NCBI GenBank assembly: GCA_003223995.1
Contig: QHYA01000116.1
Coordinates: 1-5,171 of the forward strand
Source: Acidobacteriota bacterium
GTDB taxonomy: Bacteria; Acidobacteriota; Polarisedimenticolia; QHYA01
Direction: 5' to 3'
Length of the DNA stretch: 5,171 nucleotides
A program made the translations under genes and the position numbers. The notes beneath the pieces were generated by a model. It had not been told where the DNA came from, ran no database searches, and saw only the letters and a list, made by a program, of their open reading frames with translations. Numbering within the stretch: the first letter of the stretch is position 1; each line of letters starts with the position of its first letter. Positions 1-5,171 of the stretch are shown in pieces.

Positions 1-1
1 G

Positions 2-610
2 TGGGTCAAAGCCGAAAACATCCACTGGGGCGCTGCGGCTGTTCTGAGCTGTGGCGCACTGGCAGGTTCCTGGATCGGCGTGCTGCTCCTGGCCCGGTTT
101 CCGGTCCGCCCCTTGAAGATCTCGCTGGTGGCGCTGCTCCTTCTGGCAGCGGCGAAGCTGGCCGAGGTCCCCATGCCAGCCCCCGCGTCTGCTTTTTTTC
201 CCCGCTGGAGCAGCGAGATGGGGATGGCCGTTGCTGTCGCTGTCGGTATTGCCGCCGGAATCGCCTCGTCGCTGTTCGGGATCGGGGGAGGGATCATCGC
301 GGTTCCCGGGCTCACCATCCTTTTCGCAGACGTTCCCTTCCACGAAGCGCGAGCCACGAGCCTGGCGATGATCGTCCCCACGAGCCTCCTGGGCTCGCTT
401 CTCCACTTCCGCCTCGGGACCGTCGATGGACGCGCTGCCGGAGTCCTGCTCCCCCCGGCGCTGATCGGCGCGCTGCTCGGCGTCCTCTCGGCGAACAGGC
501 TCTCCGAGCAGCCGCTTCGGTGGAGTTTTTCCTGTTTCCTGATCTTCGCCGCGTGGCGGCTGGCGCGTTCGCCGGCGAGGGACGAGACCGAATCGGCCGC
601 TACCCGCTAG
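2..610 (+). CDS. TauE/SafE-family membrane permease, 5'-truncated by the window edge
   Basis: This is the C-terminal 202 residues of a multi-spanning inner-membrane protein of the TauE/SafE family (PF01925), known or proposed to export sulfite, sulfoacetate or similar organic anions. The family has two homologous halves. The second half is complete here: a hydrophobic helix at about residues 74-90 runs into the signature GIGGGIIAVPGL (93-104), followed by the RATS motif (117-120), further helices at about 120-135 and 143-163, and a last helix at about 173-187. Residues 9-52 match the tail of the first half. The reading frame is open to the first base with no convincing start. A GTG at position 80 is in frame but lies inside a membrane segment, so I treat the gene as entering from the left. 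Roughly 50-80 residues are probably missing, since the family is usually about 250 residues. The substrate cannot be told from sequence. It converges with the next gene across a 28-bp gap. Confidence 0.88.
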   Translation, partial: WVKAENIHWGAAAVLSCGALAGSWIGVLLLARFPVRPLKISLVALLLLAAAKLAEVPMPAPASAFFPRWSSEMGMAVAVAVGIAAGIASSLFGIGGGIIAVPGLTILFADVPFHEARATSLAMIVPTSLLGSLLHFRLGTVDGRAAGVLLPPALIGALLGVLSANRLSEQPLRWSFSCFLIFAAWRLARSPARDETESAATR

Positions 611-619
611 CGCTAGCGG
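604..619. terminator. Perfect 16-bp palindrome at the permease stop codon, possible bidirectional terminator
   Basis: CCGCTAGCGCTAGCGG is a perfect inverted repeat overlapping the TAG stop (608-610). As RNA it could fold into a 6-bp stem with a GCGC loop. It sits between two converging genes, where a shared terminator is expected, but no T-tract follows on either strand. An intrinsic terminator is therefore not proven and a protein-binding site is an alternative. Confidence 0.35.
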
Positions 620-638
620 AAGGCGTCCGCTCGGGGCC

Positions 639-1721
639 TCACGGCGAGTACTTCTCCAGGAGTTGACGGAAAGCGGGCTCCCCGGCCAACGTCAGGAAGG
701 ACGCATCTCGCCCCGCCATGCTTGCCGGGCCTGGACGGCCGGTGTGACGGCTCGCCTCGAAGCTGCGAGTCAGGGCCTCGATCGCCTTTTTCTTGTTTCC
801 CAGAGCGGCTTCCGATGCGGCGAGAGTGTATTCGATCGAGGCGCGCTGCTCGTCGCCGTCCGCGGCCGCCAGAGCGGCGCGAAGCGTTTGCAGGGAGGCC
901 GACGCGGCCCCAAGGAGCTGCTGTGCCTGTCCCTTGCCGAGCAGGGCTCGCCAGCGATCGGATGGCGGCAGCGCCTGGCCCGCGGACGGGTCGAGAGCCG
1001 ACTCGAAGTGCCGCAGGGCGCCCCTCAGATCCGGCGGGTTGGAGCGCAGCAACAGGTGCTCTGCAAGAGCGAGGTGCACGGGGGCATTCGCCGGATCGGC
1101 CGCGAGGAAATCCTCCATGCAGAGCACGACTCGGGAACTGTCCCCTTCGGAGTCGGCCTTCATCGTCCGGGCGTGCAACTGCTTGGCCATTTTCTCGAAG
1201 AGCTTGTCGGCCAGAACGTGGAGCGCCTCACGGTCGGTCGTCGCTGCCAGCAGCAGCACGCGGCCGAAGGACTTCGCCGCAGCGCCGCTGCCCATCACCG
1301 CTTCGCGAAGGATCTCTCCGGGATCTCCGGCGGTCGCGGGCGGGGGCAAGAGCGCGTAGACGGCCTGGAAGCCCCCTGTCGGGGTCCTGATCGCCACGTC
1401 GGCCTCTTCGGCAGTGACGATACCCGATCGCCGGAGCGACGCGAGAACGAGCGAGACGCCGCGGGAAGTTGTCGAGTCGAGCGTTCTGTCCGATCCGGGC
1501 TCCGCCACGGACCATCCATCCGGCAGGTCGCCGGTGGAGGGAACCAGACCTGCAAGGTCGAGGCACGCCTTCGGCCGATCCTCGCGCGGGGCAGCCGCCT
1601 GCTTCCCGGAGCCGCCCGGAGCGACGACGGGATCGGTCGCGGCAAACAAGAGGGGCAACGGTATCGCTGGCGCGATGGATAGAAAGGAGGCGAGCAGCAG
1701 AGATCGCGCCCCGGAAAGCAT
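639..1721 (-). CDS. Exported protein with TPR-like C-terminal half, function unknown
   Basis: This is a 360-residue protein that I cannot assign to a named family. The ATG at 1721 was chosen over the longer frame that opens at 1829 because it begins directly with a signal peptide: Arg6, a hydrophobic core at about 8-26, and possible cleavage after A19 (APA) or A28 (FAA). The first Cys is at residue 53, so it is not a lipoprotein. Residues 50-180 form an uncharacterised mixed segment (LVPSTGDLPDGW near 59-70; a hydrophobic strand VLLLAAT at 155-161). Residues 195-323 read as degenerate tetratricopeptide helices: a pair at about 196-228, another at about 257-287, and the clearest repeat at 291-322. 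The tail (FLTLAGEPAFRQLL) resembles the short terminal motif common in TPR proteins. A periplasmic scaffold or binding role is inference. No Shine-Dalgarno is visible. A TAGAAT box lies 10 nt before the ATG. It is divergent from the MoxR gene. Confidence 0.75.
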   Translation of the reverse strand: MLSGARSLLLASFLSIAPAIPLPLLFAATDPVVAPGGSGKQAAAPREDRPKACLDLAGLVPSTGDLPDGWSVAEPGSDRTLDSTTSRGVSLVLASLRRSGIVTAEEADVAIRTPTGGFQAVYALLPPPATAGDPGEILREAVMGSGAAAKSFGRVLLLAATTDREALHVLADKLFEKMAKQLHARTMKADSEGDSSRVVLCMEDFLAADPANAPVHLALAEHLLLRSNPPDLRGALRHFESALDPSAGQALPPSDRWRALLGKGQAQQLLGAASASLQTLRAALAAADGDEQRASIEYTLAASEAALGNKKKAIEALTRSFEASRHTGRPGPASMAGRDASFLTLAGEPAFRQLLEKYSP

Positions 1722-1731
1722 CACGCCGGAG

Positions 1732-1737
1732 ATTCTA
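1732..1737 (-). promoter_or_regulatory. Candidate -10 box for the TPR gene
   Basis: The minus strand reads TAGAAT (5 of 6 to TATAAT) ending 10 nt before the ATG at 1721, within an AT-rich patch that stands out in this GC-rich gap. No good -35 lies 16-18 bp upstream. The close spacing to the start and lack of a ribosome-binding site would suit a leaderless or near-leaderless transcript. The plus strand of the same patch contains a perfect TATAAT (1738-1743), which could instead serve the MoxR gene about 150 bp downstream. Confidence 0.35.
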
Positions 1738-1761
1738 TATAATCCGAAGACGAGACCGCCA

Positions 1762-1780
1762 GCGAACGATCGCGAACGAT
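1762..1780. repeat. Tandem 9-bp direct repeat with 10-bp period in the divergent gap
   Basis: GCGAACGAT occurs at 1762-1770 and again at 1772-1780, separated by one base. The 10-bp period is close to one helical turn, so two identical faces would be presented on the same side of the DNA. It lies in the 170-bp region shared by the divergent TPR and MoxR genes, about 40-60 bp upstream of the TPR start, where a regulator could act on both promoters. This is a candidate operator only; chance duplication is possible. Confidence 0.35.
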
Positions 1781-1891
1781 TGCGGAGCAGCGGCTCCTCG
1801 TTGGAGGGCCTCCCGCCTTCTCGGCCCATTCGAATGTGAGCCGGTCAGAAGATCCTCGGGGCGGCCGCGCAAGTGCCGCAAGATCCGGAGA

Positions 1892-2812
1892 ATGAAGGCG
1901 CTGCCACGTTCAGTCGAGACGCCGGAGCAAATAACAGGCTGGTTCGACAGCCAGGGGTTCGTGTGCTCACCAGAAGTGTCCACGACGCTGCAGCTTTCGG
2001 AGGCTCTCCGCAAGCCGCTCCTGCTGGAGGGGCCTCCTGGGGTCGGAAAAACGGAGATCGCCAAGCTCTGGGCCGGTTTCCACGATTCCCCCCTCATCCG
2101 CCTGCAGTGCTACGAGGGCCTCGACGAGAACAAGGCGCTCTACGAGTGGTCCTACGGCAAGCAGATGCTTTACGCGCAGCTGATCCGGGAGAAGGTGGGG
2201 GAGCTGCTGCGAGACGCCCCCGATCTCAAGTCCGCCATGGAGATGCTGCGCGGGCAGGCCGACGAGTTCTTCTCGCGCGATTTTCTGCTTCCCCGTCCGC
2301 TGCTTGCCGCGATCACCTCCGACCGGCCCGTCGTTCTGCTGATCGACGAGGTGGACCGGTCCGACGAGGAGTTCGAGGCCTTCCTGCTCGAGGTCCTATC
2401 CGACTACCAGGTCTCCGTTCCAGAGCTGGGGACCCTTCGTGCGATGCATCCCGCACGAGTGATCCTCACGAGCAACGACACGCGGGAATTGTCCGAGGCT
2501 CTGCGCCGGAGGTGCCTCTACCTCTACATCAACTACCCCTCCTTCGAGGACGAGCTGCGGATCGTGGAGAAGCGGGTTCCGGAGGTCGGAGAGGAATTCT
2601 CGAAGCGGATCGTGCGGTTCGTGCAGAACCTCAGGAAGGCGGGCTTGCGGAAGGCCCCCGGAATCGCCGAGACGGTCGACTGGGCTCTTGCTCTGGTGAC
2701 CGTGGGGGCCGCGTCATTGTCCGAGGAGGTCCTCAGGAAGACCCTCGGCGCGCTGCTGAAAAACCGCGAGGATGTGGAGCGGGTGCTCGCCGACGTACCG
2801 AGGTACCGCTGA
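1892..2812 (+). CDS. MoxR-family AAA+ ATPase, CoxD type
   Basis: This is a 306-residue cytoplasmic AAA+ ATPase of the MoxR family. Visible motifs in order are Walker A GPPGVGKT (47-54), Walker B VVLLIDEVDR (147-156) with D152/E153, sensor 1 ILTSND (191-196, N195), an arginine-finger stretch LRRRCLY (204-210) and a sensor-2 region RKAPGIAETVDW (253-264). The RRCLYLYINYP and APGIAETVDWA signatures, and the length, match the CoxD-like branch. In Oligotropha, CoxD helps assemble the active site of CO dehydrogenase together with VWA-type partners. MoxR ATPases generally work as chaperones with a neighbouring VWA protein. No dehydrogenase is in view, so the client is unknown. The ATG at 1892 is the first start codon close to the conserved region; no ATG, GTG or TTG lies in frame just upstream. 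A GGAG stands only 1 nt before it, too close for a good ribosome-binding site. The expected VWA partner is not adjacent but begins at 4946, beyond an inverted gene. Confidence 0.92.
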   Translation: MKALPRSVETPEQITGWFDSQGFVCSPEVSTTLQLSEALRKPLLLEGPPGVGKTEIAKLWAGFHDSPLIRLQCYEGLDENKALYEWSYGKQMLYAQLIREKVGELLRDAPDLKSAMEMLRGQADEFFSRDFLLPRPLLAAITSDRPVVLLIDEVDRSDEEFEAFLLEVLSDYQVSVPELGTLRAMHPARVILTSNDTRELSEALRRRCLYLYINYPSFEDELRIVEKRVPEVGEEFSKRIVRFVQNLRKAGLRKAPGIAETVDWALALVTVGAASLSEEVLRKTLGALLKNREDVERVLADVPRYR

Positions 2813-2824
2813 TTCGAAGTGCCT

Positions 2825-2912
2825 TCCCCGCGCTCCGGGGAGAGACCGGACCGGGCTCATGCACCCCTCGGGGGACGCTCCTGGGCGCGGGAGCGAGCGG
2901 GTCGAGCCGCTC
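2825..2912. terminator. Cluster of GC-rich hairpins between convergent MoxR and TonB genes
   Basis: The roughly 100-bp gap between the two stop codons holds three separate 6-bp inverted repeats: TCCCCG/CGGGGA (2825-2830 and 2836-2841), CGCTCC/GGAGCG (2876-2881 and 2890-2895) and GAGCGG/CCGCTC (2895-2900 and 2907-2912). The second and third share base 2895, so they would be near-exclusive or stacked. A short CCCC-TC-GGGG element (2864-2873) lies between them. The position suggests bidirectional transcription termination. None has a T-tract, so termination is inferred from placement. Confidence 0.4.
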
Positions 2913-2913
2913 T

Positions 2914-4794
2914 TCACCGAGTCTTGAAGTCGACCCTCTCCGTCACCCAGGTGCGCACGGTCAGCCCGGCTTTCACAGCCGGCCTGTAACGCCAGCTCCT
3001 GACCGCGGTCAGCGCGGCATCGCCGAGCGTCGGAGAACCGGCCCGCAGCACGCGGGCGTCGCCCACACGCCCTGATTCCGTCACGAGGACCCGGAGCAGA
3101 ACTTCCCCGTCGGGAGACATTCCGGAAACCTCCGAGGGATGAGTCGGGACCGGCCGCGAGATCGAGACAGGCGGGATGTCAGTGGCCTGAAGGGAGGCTT
3201 CACGCAGGGCAGAGGCCAGGGTCTGTTGCTCCGAAGCGAGATCCTCGTTCGAGTCCGCATCCCCGCCGGAAGAAAACATCTGCGCCACGTGCCCAGGCTT
3301 GGTCAGAGATGTCTCCGCCGGCCGGCTCGAGCGAAGCGGTGGCGAAGAATGTTTCTTGGAACGGGGAACGCTCGTGGGAGAGGAACGGCGCGAAGACGCG
3401 GCATCGGGTGAGCCGGACGTGCCGGATCGGACGGCGGAGGGGCTGACCGATTCCTCGAGGGCTCCTGCCTCGATGAGCCTCACGTTGGGCTTGGAGCCTG
3501 CGGAGGCGCCCGGACCGGCCTCCTCGACGGCGGGCGGCGGCGAATGCGATGGCTCTGATCCTTCGATCTCGGTAGGTTCCGCTGCTTTCTTTTCCATCGG
3601 AGGGGCAGGCGGTTGCGGCTCCGCCGGAGCCGCTGTTCCCGTTACGTCTCGCAATGACTGGGCCCTGGGGGGCGCGGGAGGATCTGGCGCGAAGAGGATG
3701 CCGCTCATCCAAGAAGCGAGGGCGAGGCCGCCAATGAGGGCTCCGAGAGTCAATGCGTATATTTTCCGCTTCTTCCCGGATGTCCGTGTCGCGCTCGGGC
3801 GGGATGCGCCGGCAGGAGAAGGCAGCCCAGCAGCCACCGCGGGTCTGAGCGGCTCGTCGGCGAGGGCGATCATCTCCTCGTTCTTGGGCAAGGGACCGAT
3901 ATCCGGAATAGCCCGTGGGTCGAGATCGGGGACCGGCGCCAGCGGCGCATCTGGAGGCTCTCTCGCTCCAGGAGGCTCCGATGCTTCCAGCAGTCTCAGA
4001 TCGGCGTATATCTCCCGCTCCGGCGTCTTGACCAGGGAGGCCTTCTGCGCGGGGAGGCCTTCGACCGCCTCCGACCGCTTCGATTGGAGGAGCTCTCCGG
4101 AAAGCTCCTCTCCCGGGGCTCTCCTCTCCTTCTGGTCGCCCGAGGACTTCCCGCTACCGGCCTGCACCGGCCCCGAGGCATTCCCCGAATCCTCCGATGG
4201 GAACAGCGAGTCGAGCAGGTCGCTGATCTCCCCCTCCTCGAGCTCCGCGATCCCCTCGGGCGCTCCAGCCGTCGCCGGCCCATCAGGTCGGGACGCCTCT
4301 GGTGAGAGCGGCCGGAGCGCAGCGGGGGGGGAGGGAGCCGGGGAGACCGACCGTTGTGCGACGGGTCTGGCAGCGCGCCGGTCCTCCGATCGTCGGGCAG
4401 GGGGCCGGTCGAGCACGTTGTTGCCGGAAAGCAGGTCGCGAACGGTCTTGACGAGATCCCCGGAGGAAAATCCGCGTCCGAGGAATTCCTGGCAGCCGTA
4501 GCGAAGAGCCTCGGCCCTGTGCCGCGTCGAGCGGAAAACCCCGCTGGTGATCACAACAGGGACCGTCTGGCCCTGGGGGGTGGCCTTGAGGTCGCGGCAG
4601 ACCTCGAAGCCGTTGCGCCTGGGCATCATCGCTTCCAGCACGACCACGTCGGGGCGGACTTTCGGAAAGGAGGTGATCGCGGTCTCCCCGTCGGTGCACG
4701 TGTGCACGGCGAAGCCGTCAGATTCGAGGGCCTTCTTGAGGGAAAGCAACTGCCTTGGATCGTAGTGGACAAGAAGAATGATGGGATGTCCCAT
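2914..4794 (-). CDS. Pseudo-receiver / transmembrane / TonB C-terminal fusion protein
   Basis: This 626-residue protein has four parts. Residues 3-123 are a response-regulator receiver fold (strand IILLV, VRPDVVVLEAMMPRRNGFEVCRDLK at 46-70, VPVVITSG at 78-85), but the acidic pair is replaced by H10-Y11, the phospho-acceptor Asp by E54 and the conserved Lys by R107. Residues 124-340 are a low-complexity linker rich in Pro, Ser, Ala and Glu, with short ordered-looking islands (EISDLLDSLF, 189-198; REIYADLRLLE, 260-270). KKRK (341-344) precedes one membrane helix (about 345-368), giving an N-inside topology. Residues 370-550 are a Pro/Ser-rich periplasmic spacer, and 555-626 are a TonB C-terminal domain (GEVLLRVLVTESGRV, then AVRSWRYRPA). 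TonB proteins carry inner-membrane energy to outer-membrane receptors, but this helix has no His such as the SxxxH of classical TonB, so coupling to ExbB/D is doubtful. AGGAG 10 nt upstream supports the start. It may act as a signalling scaffold bridging cytoplasm and outer envelope; that role is inferred. Confidence 0.85.
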   Translation of the reverse strand: MGHPIILLVHYDPRQLLSLKKALESDGFAVHTCTDGETAITSFPKVRPDVVVLEAMMPRRNGFEVCRDLKATPQGQTVPVVITSGVFRSTRHRAEALRYGCQEFLGRGFSSGDLVKTVRDLLSGNNVLDRPPARRSEDRRAARPVAQRSVSPAPSPPAALRPLSPEASRPDGPATAGAPEGIAELEEGEISDLLDSLFPSEDSGNASGPVQAGSGKSSGDQKERRAPGEELSGELLQSKRSEAVEGLPAQKASLVKTPEREIYADLRLLEASEPPGAREPPDAPLAPVPDLDPRAIPDIGPLPKNEEMIALADEPLRPAVAAGLPSPAGASRPSATRTSGKKRKIYALTLGALIGGLALASWMSGILFAPDPPAPPRAQSLRDVTGTAAPAEPQPPAPPMEKKAAEPTEIEGSEPSHSPPPAVEEAGPGASAGSKPNVRLIEAGALEESVSPSAVRSGTSGSPDAASSRRSSPTSVPRSKKHSSPPLRSSRPAETSLTKPGHVAQMFSSGGDADSNEDLASEQQTLASALREASLQATDIPPVSISRPVPTHPSEVSGMSPDGEVLLRVLVTESGRVGDARVLRAGSPTLGDAALTAVRSWRYRPAVKAGLTVRTWVTERVDFKTR

Positions 4795-4804
4795 GCGGCT
4801 AGCG

Positions 4805-4809
4805 CTCCT
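4805..4809 (-). promoter_or_regulatory. Ribosome-binding site of the receiver-TonB gene
   Basis: The minus strand reads AGGAG, 10 nt before the ATG at 4794. The spacing is slightly long but workable. It supports this start over any internal Met, together with the receiver fold beginning at residue 3. Confidence 0.55.
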
Positions 4810-4829
4810 GGGCTCGAAACCCCTTGAGG

Positions 4830-4858
4830 AATCTAGGTTCCCGTCACTCGTCGGGCAA
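4830..4858 (-). promoter_or_regulatory. Candidate sigma-70-type promoter for the receiver-TonB gene
   Basis: On the minus strand TTGCCC (4858-4853) and TAGATT (4835-4830) are separated by exactly 17 bp, each matching 4 of 6 consensus bases. Transcription would start near 4823, giving a leader of about 28 nt that contains the AGGAG ribosome-binding site. The geometry is good but the individual boxes are weak. Confidence 0.4.
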
Positions 4859-4930
4859 CCGAGGGAGGTGAGGTGGTCGAGGACATCCGAAGGGCGAGAG
4901 AGGCTGCAGAGTGGGCTTCCGCGCGCGGGC

Positions 4931-4936
4931 TATAAT
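4931..4936 (+). promoter_or_regulatory. Perfect TATAAT box just upstream of the CoxE-type gene
   Basis: TATAAT occurs in a very GC-rich stretch and ends 9 nt before the ATG at 4946. Transcription would begin only a few bases before, or at, the start codon, and no Shine-Dalgarno is present, so the message may be leaderless. No recognisable -35 lies 16-18 bp upstream. An own promoter fits the separation of this gene from the MoxR gene. Confidence 0.5.
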
Positions 4937-4945
4937 CGGCGAACA

Positions 4946-5171
4946 ATGATCCGCCCCATCACCAGGATCGTAACAGCGCTGCGCGAGCGAGGGATCGCGG
5001 TCTCGACCGCGGAAGGCATCGATGCGGCCAGGGCGATGCGGGTCGTCGGCGTCGAGTCGCGTGAGACCCTGCAGATCGCCCTGAGGGCGACCCTCGCGAA
5101 GGGCCCGGTCGAGCAGAAGGTTTTCGACGAGATCTTCGAGGCTCTGTTCGTTCCCCCCAGCTTCTGGAAAG
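4946..5171 (+). CDS. CoxE-type VWA-domain protein, N-terminal fragment cut by the window end
   Basis: From ATG 4946 the frame stays open to the last base, giving 75 residues. The sequence MIRPITRIVTALRERGIAVS, followed by TAEGIDAARAMRVVGVES, then TLQIALRATLAKGPVEQKVF and DEIFEALFVP, matches the helical N-terminal region of CoxE-like proteins (PF05762). In that family a LVRALRxxGhxVSxxExxDAhRAL pattern is followed by ALRATLVK and FDxhFDxhF before the VWA fold. The VWA domain and its metal-site motif would lie beyond the window, so the assignment rests on this N-terminal pattern plus the presence of a CoxD-type MoxR ATPase 2.1 kb upstream on the same strand. CoxE proteins usually pair with that ATPase. 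The start is supported by the family pattern beginning within a few residues of the Met; there is no Shine-Dalgarno. The gene is divergent from the receiver-TonB gene. Confidence 0.7.
   Translation, partial: MIRPITRIVTALRERGIAVSTAEGIDAARAMRVVGVESRETLQIALRATLAKGPVEQKVFDEIFEALFVPPSFWK

Noticed and set aside
663..1682. 339-codon + frame antisense to the TPR gene
   Set aside because: Arg/Gly-rich translation with no recognisable pattern; the minus strand carries a signal peptide and helical repeats.
1722..1829. 36-residue N-terminal extension of the TPR protein
   Set aside because: It would bury the signal peptide behind an Arg-rich leader, and the -10-like box and tandem repeat lie within it, as expected of a non-coding promoter region.
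1469..1891. 141-codon N-terminal extension of the MoxR frame
   Set aside because: The extension is Arg-rich, overlaps the TPR gene antisense and precedes the normal family start. MoxR homology begins just after ATG 1892.
1873..3075. 400-codon + frame overlapping the MoxR gene
   Set aside because: It is a shifted-frame shadow of the MoxR gene that runs on through the hairpin region and into the antisense of the TonB domain. It is Arg/Gly/Pro-rich with no motif.
4087..4110. 8-bp inverted repeat GAGGAGCT / AGCTCCTC inside the TonB gene
   Set aside because: It falls within codons for the repetitive EELSGELL peptide and is best explained by that coding repetition.
3299..4501. 400-codon open frame on + inside the receiver-TonB gene
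   Set aside because: It is antisense to a gene with recognisable domains at both ends. Its translation is low-complexity Gly/Ser/Ala-rich and has no fold pattern; long antisense frames are expected at this GC content.
1..5171. Mobile element, CRISPR array, tRNA or rRNA
   Set aside because: No transposase or integrase, spaced direct-repeat array, cloverleaf or rRNA-like stretch was seen on reading both strands.

Overview
This is a GC-rich bacterial window. A TonB-type C-terminal domain and a protein with a probable Sec signal peptide suggest a Gram-negative cell envelope. I cannot name the phylum from the sequence alone. Gene density is high, with gaps of 28 to 170 bp. I see no RNA gene, insertion sequence, integrase or CRISPR array.

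Layout, left to right: (1) the 3' part of a TauE/SafE-family membrane permease on + (2-610). (2) A convergent gene on - (639-1721) for an exported protein with a tetratricopeptide-like C-terminal half. (3) A 170-bp divergent gap, then a MoxR-family AAA+ ATPase of the CoxD type on + (1892-2812). (4) A roughly 100-bp convergent gap with several GC-rich hairpins, then a long gene on - (2914-4794). Its product has an N-terminal receiver-like domain, a long disordered linker, one membrane helix and a C-terminal TonB domain. (5) A 151-bp divergent gap with plausible promoters in both directions, then the first 75 codons of a + gene (4946 to the window end). Those codons look like the N-terminus of a CoxE-type von Willebrand A (VWA) protein.

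MoxR/CoxD ATPases and CoxE/VWA proteins usually lie side by side in one operon and act as an ATP-driven chaperone pair that matures or remodels a target. Here the two are in the same orientation, but the receiver-TonB gene sits between them on the opposite strand. That gene is the most unusual object in the window. Its receiver domain lacks the Mg2+-binding acidic pair, has Glu at the phospho-acceptor position and Arg at the conserved Lys position, so it is probably a pseudo-receiver. Its membrane helix lacks the His that classical TonB uses to couple to ExbB/ExbD. A functional link between the receiver-TonB protein and the split MoxR/VWA pair is a hypothesis from gene order only. The permease and the TPR protein show no evident link to it.
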